In this document: one piece after another, positions 49,501 through 60,900 of the stretch
Layout: every line of letters begins with the position of its first letter
Numbering within the stretch: the first letter of the stretch is position 1
From: Nematostella vectensis
Taxonomy: Eukaryota; Cnidaria; Anthozoa; Actiniaria; Edwardsiidae
Assembly (NCBI RefSeq): GCF_932526225.1
Contig: NC_064040.1
Span: 4,461,681 to 4,525,680 of the forward strand
DNA: 64,000 bases
Direction of reading: 5' to 3'
Notes under the pieces: generated by a model
Told to the model about the DNA's origin: nothing
What the model saw: only the letters and a program-made list of their open reading frames with translations
Database searches by the model: none
Program-made: the position numbers and the translations under genes

Positions 49501-52500
49501 CACAAAACACACGCGAGTGACAAGATCAGGCAACTTAGACGGCAGCCCTTCACGGCTAGGAACACACACGCAAGTAATATAATCAGGCAACTTAGATGGC
49601 CAAACTTCACGGCTAGGAACACAAAACAAACAAACTAACTTACTAATAATTAACAAACATCAACAGTTTGGCTTCACCTTCAACTGGACCGTTGTTCATG
49701 ATGTCCGTTTGAATGGCTTCAACCTGAAAGAAAGGTTTTGTTACTGGGATAATTAGAGTATCCCAAGTGAACCCTGCGCGCAGCGTCTAGTTAAGCCTCT
49801 CTCCTTGTACATATTTTTCAAGGCCTTCCTCAGCTATCAAGGCAAAATATACCCACAGTTCCTTTACCAAGCTTTTCCCAGTGGCGTAGTAGATAAATGT
49901 GACTGATACCGTCCCCGGCTGATGTAGCTTCCCTGTGGCGTTATATAACGTACGTTACAAGCGGGCTTGCTGTGGCGAAATCTGGGTTTTGTCCTCCCGG
50001 ATACTAATGATTCCCTGTGTTGTTGTTGTTGTCATACGTACGTCTCTAACGTGGATGCTACGGTTCCCCTGTGGGATGTCATGTTTTTTTAGCGTAAGGT
50101 TTGTAGACGTTCTAAGCGTGGCAAAATTTTGGTATATCGTTCCCCGAAGCTACGGTTTCCCTGTGGTGTTACCTACGTTTCTAGCGTGATGTTTGTAAGA
50201 TCTCTGTTTATCGTTCCCGGATGCTACGGTTTCCCTGTGGTGTTATATTACGTACGTTTTTAGCGGGAAGCTTGTAGGCGCTCTTCGCGTGGTAGAATCT
50301 CGCCTTGACCCCCGGTTGCCACGGGCAGTCTGTGGTGTTTGCTGTCAGCCTGCATGTGTACTGCTTAGCATAGTACGGCCCATAACATTGCTCCGTCAAT
50401 AGACTGCAAGAAACCACGAGTCAGAGTGTTATGTTGTGTGATAACAAGGGAAGCCTGCATTTGTGCTTCAAATATCAGCGGAGTAAGACGCGCGCGCATG
50501 TACCCTGTCTTGACCATGTAGTTCCAGGCGTTGATTGGCCAACCTCCCGAACAGCCGCTATTATCTAGGTCACAGTCCACCAACTGCTGCGCGGACAAAG
50601 TCACGTAGATCTGGTTCTTGGAAGCGATGGCGAAACGATCCGAAAGAACCTCTGGCAAAACGAATACGGGCAAAATTATTGCAAAGGATAAGCAGTCTGA
50701 CTCCCCTCGCGGTTTGGTAGCCGCAAATTCGCGAATGTCGTACATGAATTAAGGAAGTTCGATAATAAAAACTGAATGTTCACAAACATGGTTCTAGTCT
50801 TACCTGAAGCACCAAATGCCCAGCAACTACCGCATTGACCCTGCAAAATATGACACGATTTGACGAGGAGGTTGACTTATAGGGCACTTAAGGGTGTACT
50901 GACATCTGTTGCTAAGGAAAATTAAATATAGCATAAAAGCCTCGAAAAAAGTCACAAGGGTCTGGTGTTTGCCAAGTTGACCACCAAAAGTATTCTGATT
51001 ATTATGACGTCATACCATGACGTCATCACGTGACGTCATTGATACAGAAAAAAGCAAATAATTCGAATAATCAGGTCGAAAATATGTTTTAAATGCGTTT
51101 TAAGAATCTTGAGAGATGGGCGTATTCAGCCAAGCATGCGTTTTAAAAATTGTTGAGAAATTATTTTTTTACAAATTTTCAAAGGTCCTGAAATCCAGAA
51201 TAATTGATATAATTCTAGTTTCCGCTAGAATAACGATAAATCCATGCTTGGCTCTATAGAAAAGATTTTAATAAAAAGGAATACTGGAAAAATATCGCGT
51301 TTTTAAATGATTTGGCGACAATAAAAGCTTTCTTATAGAAAACGCCGAACCGGAAGTGAAGCAAAGCCCGCGCGATTGCCCGCGCGTGCGCAGTAACCAC
51401 TTTTGTATTTGATGGTTATCCACGTGCTCGGATTCCAAATGAAGTATTGGGACAAATTGGGTATGAAATTACCATTGCTTCTCACTGAGATGGTATAAAC
51501 CCATACAGCCAAGACAGTTCAAATAATCCTTAAAATACTGCCCGCAAACCAAGAAGACAATTGCGAGGAAATTACATAAGTATGCCCTTTCTCTGGCAGT
51601 ACCATCAATTGTGTTTTCATCAGAGACACAAGTTTGACCCCCACATTGTTTACATTTGAATGTTATAGAAACTTTGCCCCTGGTCTCCCCTACCACTGCA
51701 GCTTCCTTACGGTTAATTAGCGCGTTACAATGTTCGCAGTGTGCATTATTTGCTATCAGGTTGAGGGTTTGTTTATTTGTAAGGACATAATTTTCGGGCG
51801 TTATTTTTAGAGTGTTGTCGGTGAGGTTTTTCGTTTGATGAGCAGCCTGTTCGTATATATTATCGACCCGTTCGTGGCACCCCTTCGCGGTCTGCTCTGT
51901 TCCCTCTCGGGATAATTTAGTCTCCACACCAAGGTCCTCAAATATTTGAGCTAAATCGATCCGGCTGTGAAATTCAGAAAGATCGGCAAGATTGGGCGAA
52001 ACCGGCGTTGTTTTGAGGAATTCCCCCGAGTCGACTTCCGGTATTTTTCCTATTACTAAATCTGTGTCTGTGTTTCTTTGTCTTTGAATTTCTCCTTCTA
52101 AGCTGGCGCTAGCACCGCAAATATTTACTTGACAGCCGAAATTTTTTGTAAACGTAGCCCGAGACGTATTTTCGGAAACATTTTCGTTTGTTTTTCTCTC
52201 ACGTTGTTTTGCAGCAAGCCTTGCTTGCAACGGCATCGCTTGGCAACACTAATGTCAGTACACCCTTAAGACAACCTCCTCTTGGGAACAAAAACAGAAA
52301 CAAATCACGCAACAAACCTTATGAGAACAAACGTTGGATTGTAGGACACCATATAAACAGAGTGGAAACTCATTAACTTATAGAAATGAGTAAAAAGAAA
52401 CAAATCACGCAACAAACCTTATGAGAACAAACGTTGGATTGTAGGACACCATAAACAGAGTGGAAACTCTCTAATTTATAGAAATGAGTGAAAAAAATTA

Positions 52501-53974
52501 AGTGCTCGCCAGTCTTGAATATATTTTTATAATCGCCTACTTCCTGCGGGGAAAACTTTCACCCTAAGCTGTACAGGTGCTCAAACACGTGACTACCTGG
52601 TTTCTGATTGGATGAATGGACCCAGGCCATTGCTTACGCGCGTCGAAATTCTCTGGAATATTCTCGGCGACCCTGACCTCGATCTCCGGAGGAAGACTCC
52701 CCTCAGGCCAGGCCCCGCGACTCCCCAGCATGCTTTTCGCGCTCTCAAAAGTTAGGTTCTCAAACTGGGGGTAAAGCGTCGCCTCCCATCTTCAAGGAAA
52801 AAAAACAAACAATGATTTTCAACGCCCCCCTTAAATTATGTATGACGCATGAAGTGTTGTGACGTGAAATTCTTTTCGTGGTTTTTCTCCGCGAGTTGGA
52901 AAGGTAAAAACACTCGAAAACTGACGAGTGTATTATAAACAATCGATAAAAATCGACGATAGATGATTGTTTTTATGGATTTAATTTAAAAATCCTTAAA
53001 AATCGACTGCCTTTAAAAAAAAGTTAACGATTTTTATCGATTTCTCATAAAGCAAAATAAGATTATCAACTTGAGCTTGTTTAATTGTTTCCAATGCTAA
53101 AGGTTGTTTAGTCTGCAATGCAGGCGTTTGCCTGGTGTTTTTTTTTTAAATATTATTATTATTATCTCCTTTCCCGCCCCCTTCGCTCGTTTCTCATTTT
53201 TGCTCAAAATGCAAGATTTTATATTGAAAAATTCCTGAGGGGTGGGGGGGGGGTATGGATATTTTCTGGAACTACACATTGCAGTTGTTCTTTGTTCTCA
53301 TGTCTACTTTGTCATTTGTTAGTTTGCCTTTTTGGCCCTCTTTCGTGGATAAAAACGTTTTTCTAAGCTTCCGATAAATCGATTTATTTATTTATCGATT
53401 TTTGGCACTCTTATTTCCCCTGAAGATTTTTAACGATTTCACGGATAAATCGTTTTTTAAATGATATCGATTTTTTAACAATTGACTAAACCGGGTATAT
53501 ATATATAGTTCGACCGTTGCTTATATATATATCAATTTTCTGGGGTATAAAATCCTGGTTCCATGACCGGCATTAGATTATTTCCGTGTCCTAATCTATC
53601 AGGCGTGACCGAAATAATCAAAATTATAAAACAGATTATAGATTTATGGTATTTCCTAATGTCTTAACCGCTAGATATACCAAACAATTCTGCAACACCA
53701 GAGATACAGTATTTTCTCATGACAAATAATTGCGATGGACAATGCCCTTGTTTGTTAACCAAGATCCATTTTTTCCAGTTATCAAAAGTTATTCTTATGC
53801 GTCAGAAATAATCAAGGACCTCAAAATTGCAGTCTTAAACAGGGTAAACCCCACTTACCCTACATTTAGCGTGTTGATCTTATCCACGAGATCTCGCGAG
53901 ATGACTTTTTCTTTGCTGATAGGGATTCCGTCCCCAGATACTAACAACACAAGAAAGGCGGCAATAGCTAACAT
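46546..53974 (-). CDS. Cathepsin B-like cysteine protease (papain family C1)
   Basis: Ten coding exons: 53974-53859, 52789-52597, 50840-50804, 50651-50504, 50403-50256, 49723-49678, 49493-49394, 48581-48551, 48247-48208 and 46622-46546. They join in phase to 936 bp, 311 aa. A signal peptide ([16 protein letters not shown]) is followed by a propeptide of about 65 residues; the mature enzyme probably starts near [12 protein letters not shown]. Catalytic residues are Cys109 ([10 protein letters not shown]), His257 ([11 protein letters not shown]) and Asn277 (CANSWG), so it should be active in lysosomes or when secreted. NNGPVEADF and [10 protein letters not shown] are cathepsin B-type blocks. 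The segment that would hold the occluding loop (after [12 protein letters not shown]) is shorter and lacks the paired histidines that give cathepsin B its carboxydipeptidase activity. I therefore expect endopeptidase action. Several exons are only 31-46 bp. Introns 2, 7 and 9 hold a nested ORF or arrays. Confidence 0.94.
46667..48103. repeat. 41-49-bp C/T-rich minisatellite in cathepsin intron 9
   Basis: Units run TTTTTCATCAGCCTGTCTGC, then CTATCCCTCCGTCCG with a variable number of TCCG or TCTG steps; about 30 copies. On the cathepsin sense strand it is purine-rich (GACGGACGGAGGGAT). The two overlapping 540- and 519-codon plus-strand frames rich in Ser, Pro and Cys are by-products. Confidence 0.93.
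48929..49290. repeat. 42-bp minisatellite in cathepsin intron 7
   Basis: About 8.6 copies of GGTGGCCACGGTAGCGCGCG followed by TCGCATTATAACACTTTGTATT. Because 42 is a multiple of three, all frames stay open on both strands. It is unusually CpG-rich for this region. Confidence 0.92.
51005..51038. promoter_or_regulatory. Cluster of three CRE-type palindromes
   Basis: TGACGTCA occurs at 51005-51012, 51018-51025 and 51031-51038, spaced exactly 13 bp apart. TGACGTCA is the CREB/ATF consensus. The cluster lies in cathepsin intron 2, downstream of the nested minus-strand frame. Function is inferred. Confidence 0.5.
51473..52236 (-). CDS. Nested open frame with zinc-ribbon cysteines, possible transposon-type exon
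   Basis: A 254-codon frame on the same strand, inside cathepsin intron 2, starts [20 protein letters not shown] and runs to a possible donor (CAATG|GTAATT) just before a stop. The first two thirds are polar and low in structure. Near residues 165-205 it has CEHC and [10 protein letters not shown], a likely zinc-binding pair, followed by [18 protein letters not shown] and a cysteine-rich helical end. The order of zinc cysteines followed by a segment of this kind recalls N-terminal parts of large transposase-like proteins common in cnidarians, but I cannot confirm this. It could be a nested gene's first long exon or part of a decayed element. No further exon was found. Confidence 0.4.
52297..52495. 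repeat. 100-bp tandem duplication in cathepsin intron 2
   Basis: Two copies of a 100-bp unit starting GAAACAAATCACGCAACAAA, about 95% alike by eye. It looks like a recent simple duplication. Confidence 0.88.
52927..53490. repeat. ATCGAT-rich segment in cathepsin intron 1
   Basis: Repeated ATCGATAAAAATCG-like strings in both orientations (52940-53045 and 53370-53475) bracket a stretch with a G-run and an ATT microsatellite. The paired, inverted ends suggest a decayed TIR element, but borders are unclear. Confidence 0.4.
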
Positions 53975-54985
53975 TTCCGCGGCAATGTTATTCGGCAGAT
54001 CTGAGAACATATACAGCTTATGTCACAAGGATGCGAAACTTGCTTTAGAGTTGTTAACTTCGAGTGAAGCTTGCACGTGAGAGCACAAAGCTTCAGTCGT
54101 GGTTTCTAAAGTAAAATGATACGTTTACGGGGTAGATGTAAGCAGTTGAATGCTGGCAAACTCTTTGTGGTGAAAGCCGGCAGACTCGTGATTCATGTGG
54201 AAGTCTCGTGCCCGGCTTAGCGTGACGTGAAACAAACTTAAAAAGTAACGTAAAACGAGCTTAGTGTGACACTGTTAAGCGTGACGTGGATCTAGGGGGG
54301 TGGTGATAGGATATTAGGGGGCCGGGGGAATACACTTTCCCTTCTCCCCTTTTTTATCCTCTAGATCGTTAGTCTCACAACGTTGACTACATTGTCCATT
54401 GTGCCCGCAATAAATCCACAAAGGTTCCACTATGAAAACAAGGTTTCCCCAGATTGCACTTGGCTATGCCGATGCGATATAATTACTGAGATGTATGATA
54501 TAGATAGCTAGATATATGTGTTTTTTTCTGCTCGAACAAAATATAATTTTTTTTAAATCTATTAGCATATCTGGTGGTAGCTTGACAAACTGCTGTTGTT
54601 AATAAAGAACAAGCATTATTTTGAACTGAAAGGGGGCAGTTTTTTGAACGGAGACACCCCAGGATCCGCCAAAGGCCATCTGAGACAGACAGAGACATGT
54701 ATGTTTCATGTGCGTAGGAAAAAAGAAGTTGAATTGTATTTGACGAAGTTTATCTACGCAGTGCCATTCGTCGTTGTTCTAGATAATTTGTGTAACAATA
54801 CCGGAAAATCTAGAAAATAATCTAAATCAATCTAAATCTAAAAAATCAATCAGTGACTAGGCAGTCATATGGCAACAAATTATTCTTATTTGTGCAGTGA
54901 TCAATAATTCATCTTAGAAATCACATAACAATCTCTTTCTCTCTAAGATCTCATTAGTTTGATAGTCATTTTGAACAGAGATGCA
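53975..54985. promoter_or_regulatory. Divergent intergenic region, cathepsin and PAN-EGF-F5/8C genes
   Basis: About 1 kb separates two diverging genes for secreted proteins, so both promoters should lie here. A degenerate TAGCGTGACGTGAAAC-type string recurs around 54220-54290. No TATA box is assigned with confidence. Confidence 0.4.
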
Positions 54986-57900
54986 ATGAAATCTGTCGCC
55001 CTTTTCGCATCTGCAATCGCTTGCATTCTATTTCTAGTTTTTGTTCAAAATATAACAAAAGGTGAAAATCTAGCATTGGGTCTTCAAAGAGAGTTCGATT
55101 TCGAGTTTGGGAACTTAATCGAGCATAACGCGTCATATCTGACAGACGCTAGAGTGGTGCGCTCCCTTGTTGTGGAAAGTGGACTGGCTTGCTTGTTTGA
55201 ATGCCTTTGGAACAAGGAGTGTTTCTCGGTGAATGTCGAGGCTGGAATCTGCAATTCGTCCAACTCGTCCAGTGGCCAGCGGTGCTGGTGCGAGCATTTA
55301 TCCACTGACCGTCGCAGCCTCAACTTCGACAAACTTCAGAAGAACTTGAAAAGTCTGCATTATGAGTTTAAGGTCGGCGATTTTTACAAAGAGAAATAGT
55401 TTTACTGCGATTTTCCATAGTCCGGGAACTCTACTCAATAATTTCCAGCTGATAAATCGCTTTCTGGTTCGAACTTTCAAACTAACGGTATATTACTTTA
55501 GCTTTTTGATTGATCAATACTTAAGTGGAAAGGTGACGCGATTAGAAGTCATTCACTACGAGCAAAGGTGGTGGGAACATAATTTTTAGGCTCAATTCTG
55601 TTTATAAACCACGAAATCCCCTCTAATTTGGCTGAAATGTGCCATGTTTGCGACGCGCTCTCCATGTTAGATTATAGAAAGCCCAAGTTACGTTGCAAAC
55701 TTCTGAGCTAACACCCCGCGACGCGCTGAACTGTTTCCGACGCGCTAGCCGGACCCTGCCCGACTATGTCAGCCAAATAAGAGGGAATTTTGTGGTTTAT
55801 TATGAACTTAAAACCGCATTGTCACCAGTTTACTTCCGGAGGTCCGACGGACCGTTAAAGACAAAAGAATCTATTAGAATCCGAGATATTTAACAGGCCA
55901 TCCGCTCTTAATTATCGATCACATCCTCGAAGAAACTTCCAACAGACACACTGCTTTCAATATTTTGAAATATTTTTCCCGTTTTCCGTTAAAAATCATC
56001 GAAGATTGTTACGTAATCGACTGGAAGTAAACTGGTGACAATGCGGCTTTAAATTAAGGACGCCCGAGCGCAATAGACAGGCCTTCTGGGATTAAATGTG
56101 TTTTAAGCCGAATTATGCGCATTTTTTTATGCGATACAAATCGCAAATTATGCACAATAATGCGGATTGGTCCTACGCAGGGGGGTAGTGTAACTAAACG
56201 AGCGGACACAGAGAGTCCTACGCAGGGGGTACTGTAACTAAACGAGCGGACACAGAGAGTCCTACGCAGGGGGGTACTGTAACTAAACGAGCGGGCACAG
56301 AGAGTCCTACGCAAGGGGTACTGTAACTAAACGAGCGGACACAGAGAGTCCTACGCAAGGGGTACTGTAACTAAACGAGCGGACACAGAGAGTCCTACGC
56401 AGGGGGTACTGTAACTAAACGAGCGGACACAGAGAGTCCTACGCAGGGGGTACTGTAACTAAACGAGCGGACACAGAGAGTCCTACGCAGGGGGTACTGT
56501 AACTAAACGAGCGGACACAGAGAGTCCTACGCAGGGGGTACTGTTACTAAACGAGCGGACACAGAGAGTCCTACGCAGGGGGGGGGGGTAGTGTAACTAA
56601 ACGAGCGGACACAGAGAGTCCTTAGCAGGGGGGTAGTGTAACTAAACGAGCGGACACAGAGAGTCCTACGCAGGGGGGGGGGTAGTGTAACTAAACGAGC
56701 GGACACAGAGAGTCCTACGCAAGGGGTACTGTAACTAAACGAGCGGACACAGAGGGTCCTACGCAGGGGGGTACTGTAACTAAACGAGCGGACACAGAGA
56801 GTCCTACGCAGGGGGGGGGGGGGTAGTGTAACTAAACGAGCGGACACAGAGAGTCCTTAGCAGGGGGGTAGTGTAACTAAACGAGCGGACACAGAGAGTC
56901 CTACGCAGGGGGGGGGGGGTAGTGTAACTAAACGAGCGGACACAGAGAGTCCTACGCAAGGGGTACTGTAACTAAACGAGCGGACACAGAGGGTCCTACG
57001 CAGGGGGGTACTGTAACTAAACGAGCGGACACAGAGAGTCCTACGCAGGAGGGTAGTGTAACTAAACGAGCGGACACAGAGAGTCCTACGCAGGGGGGTA
57101 CTGTAACTAAACGAGCGGACACAGAGAGTCCTACGCAGGGGGTACTGTAACTAAACGAGCGGACACAGAGAGTCCTACGCAGGGGGGTAGTGTAACTAAA
57201 CGAGCGGACACAGAGAGTCCTACGCAAGGGGTACTGTAACTAAACGAGCGGATACAGAGAGTCCTACGCAAGGGGTACTGTAACTAAACGAGCGGACACA
57301 GAGAGTCCTACGCAAGGGGTACTGTAACTAAACGAGCGGACACAGAGAGTCCTACGCAGGGGGGTACTGTAACTAAACGAGCGGACACAGAAAGTCCTAC
57401 GCAGGGGGTACTGTAACTAAACGAGCGGACACAGAGAGTCCTACGCAGGGGGGTACTGTAACTAAACGAGCGGACACAGAGAGTCCTACGCAAGGGGTAC
57501 TGTAACTAAACGAGCGGACACAGAGAGTCCTACGCAGGGGGGTACTGTAACTAAACGAGCGGACACCGAGAGTCCTACGCAGGGGGTACTGTAACTAAAC
57601 GAGCGGACACAGAGAGTCCTACGCAGGGGGGTACTGTAACTAAACGAGCGGACACAGAGAGTCCTACGCAGGGGGGTACTGTAACTAAACGAGCGGACAC
57701 CGAGAGTCCTACGCAGGGGGTACTGTAACTAAACGAGCGGACACAGAGAGTCCTACGCAGGGGGTACTGTAACTAAACGAGCGGACACAGAGAGTCCTAC
57801 GCAGGGGGGTACTGTAACTAAACGAGCGGACACCGAGAGTCCTACGCAGGGGGTACTGTAACTAAACTAGCGGACACAGAGAGTCCTACGCAAGGGGTAC

Positions 57901-60900
57901 TGTAACTAAACGAGCGGACACAGAGAGTCCTACGCAGGGGGGTACTGTAACTAAACGAGCGGACACAGAGAGTCCTACGCAGGGGGGTAGTGTAACTAAA
58001 CGAGCGGACACAGAGAGTCCTACGCAGGGGGGTATTGTAACTAAACGTGCGGACACAGAGAGTCCTACGCAGGGGGGTACTGTAACTAAACGAGCGGACA
58101 CAGAGAGTCCTACGCAGGGGGCTACTGTAACTAAACGAGCGGATACAGAGAGTCCTACGCAGGGGGTATTGTAACTGTGAAAGTGGATATTCCAGCTCAA
58201 AAGCGGCAAAGTGCGCGAGAAATAAAGCAAGTAAGGGCATCATTTAACGGCATGTGAGATTTCCAATGGATTTTTTTTACATACAGCAAAACATTGAAAG
58301 AGGTGCTATCGTACTGGCTTGGTGAGGCTGATAAACCTTATTTGTTTATTACCTTTTGTTAAGACATTTTTATAATGGTTAAATAGCATATGTACATTTA
58401 TTATTACATATATGCTTTAATATAAGCACTTCTTCGTTAGCACTTCTTCAGGCGCGTACTCTGGATTTGCTTGGAGGGGGGTGGGCGTGCGCAGTCATAT
58501 CATATGGAAAGAAACGTGTCAATTTTTATTGAATTAAAATTGCCACTGAAACATTACCAACCGTTTCCACTTTGCTTCCAGAGTCCCTGTGACGTCACAC
58601 AATGTCCCATCGACCGCCGGTGTCGTCCTTCTCACCATAACAACAGTTATACCTGCGTGCCCTGTGATCATCTCTACATGGGCAAAGACTGCACAGGTAC
58701 CACACGAAACTATTTCATTGTCGAGTCATGTAAGCACCTTTTTGTTAGTTTCGCGGATCCTCTAGCTACCGAAGAGTGCAATACCGCATTTGTTCGGATA
58801 AGCGCCTCTCCCGAATAAGCGCCTATCCCGAATAATAACCGCCTCACCTGAGAGGGAAAATGGGAAAAAGCCCCTGCCCAAATAAGTATCTCTCGCAAAC
58901 GTTTTTCTAGCCTACGCGGCTACATGAGGCTATGCTTCTCAATACTTTTCAATGTTCCAGGAGTAAACATTTTCCCAGAGCCACGGATTTTAAAATAAGC
59001 GCCTCCCAAAAATAATTGCCTCCCTAGACATATAAACACATTGACCCTTCAACCGGCCTGTACCGGCTTTGGGAAGTACCCACAACCCAAAAAATTCATA
59101 AATTCAAAATAAACACAACAAGATGAAGATACTCAGGCATCAGTCTAAGGGATAAATGGTCTTGCAGATATGCATCCAACCAAGGTGTTGGCATCTACTC
59201 TTAAGCCAAATAATAGCACAGGTTCTTTGACAAATCTCAAATCGAACAAGGAGAGAAAGGCAGAATCACCCCTCTCAATAAAACGCTCAAAATACCACAC
59301 AAGGGAGAGAAATCAGCAAACACAGCTCAAGACACAAATAGATACCTTTATTCTGATCCTCCAGGTACATTTTCTTGGCCTCAAAACACAATGTTCATTC
59401 CTTGAAGGATTGTACAACCACGAAAATATCTTTACGTATTGCAAAGCATTCTGGGAGATCCAGGGGAAAATTCCCGAGGGGAAGGCCAGTCAACACTCCT
59501 CTCCCCAAAGTCAGATGGTTTTTTATAAGTCTTTTCACCCCGAAGCCAAACGAATCAATTCCAGCCATACAGACCCAGAATAGCAGTGCAAACAATTTTG
59601 GAATCAATTTGGTTTCAGAAAAGACAGCATTTAGGAGAGCTGTGGTGATTCATTAGAAAATTATTTTCTCATCCGGGCAAAGCCAAACAAGAAAAAATCA
59701 TCATGAATCCACCTTTGCTTGCAAATATCCATAAGCGAAGCACTCAATTATGCCCCAAAAGACTTCATGATGTCCTGAGACACTCTCCTAATATGCTCAT
59801 AGCTGTATTTTTTGATGAAAAATACAAGCAACCATCAACTTGTGCTGGCTTCAGCACATCGACGAGGGATTAAAAGTGGGGACCGCAAAGCACTGTTGGA
59901 AAGCTTGGATACCGCTGACTAGGTGCAGCTGTGTTTGACTTTGACGGGCTGTATGAAACTCAGAATAGGGGGGGAGGTATCTGTTTTCAGTCTGTTTTTT
60001 GTAAATTCAGCTCCAAAAAAGCCAGGAGTCAATGGGTTAAACATAAACATTAGATAATAGGTTGTGTACACAGAATTTTCATGCCGATTCTCCTAAAATA
60101 AAAAGTCATTTCTCAAAAAAGGTGTGAACCCCCATCCCAACAAATTATCTAATAGTCTTTCTACCACAATTTATCAATTTCCAATTTAACAAATTTACCA
60201 ATGTCAGGAATAGCAAAAATATTATCATCACATTTTCTTTAAAATGTATTTTAATATTTGTTTAAATTATTTCTAAATTATATCCTTGTTCTCATTTTCA
60301 TTTTCAGAGAAAACCTTTGCTCTAGGCATGGAAACAGGCGCTATCCCTAATGCTCAAATCAGGGCATCTAGCAAAACAGTTTATTACGATGCTAATTTCG
60401 CACGCCTGATGAGACAGGGCCTTTATTACTCTTGCTGGCAGGCTGCTTCTTTTGATCTCCAGCCGTGGCTTGAGATAGACCTCGGGCGACTTATGATAGT
60501 GAGCCAAGTGGGCACGCAGGGGAGACCACACTATGGCTTTTTTGTCAGACAATATGCCATAAAATACTCTCTGGACGGTACTGCCTGGACAGTGTACCAG
60601 GAGGGAGGTGTTGACAAGGTATGTAATGGTTGGACCATCAGTCTATATGGTACTGCCTGAACCATCAGTCTGTATGGTACTGCCTGGACAGTGTACCAGG
60701 AGGGAGGTGTTGACAAGGTATGTAATGGTTGGACCATCAGTCTATATGGTACTGCCTGGACCATCAGCCTATATGGTACTGCCTGGACCATTAGTCTGTA
60801 TGGTACTGCCTGGACAGTGTACCAGGAGGGAGGTGTTGGCAAGGTATGTAATGGTTGGACCATCAGTCTATATGGTACTGCCTGGAGCATCAGTCTGTAT

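Noticed and set aside
49935..50189. 84-codon plus-strand frame within cathepsin intron 5
   Set aside because: Lies in intron and shows no domain; considered chance.
59170..59583. 137-codon frame inside the longer TTAA element
   Set aside because: No transposase motifs or domain; composition looks random. I do not call it a gene.
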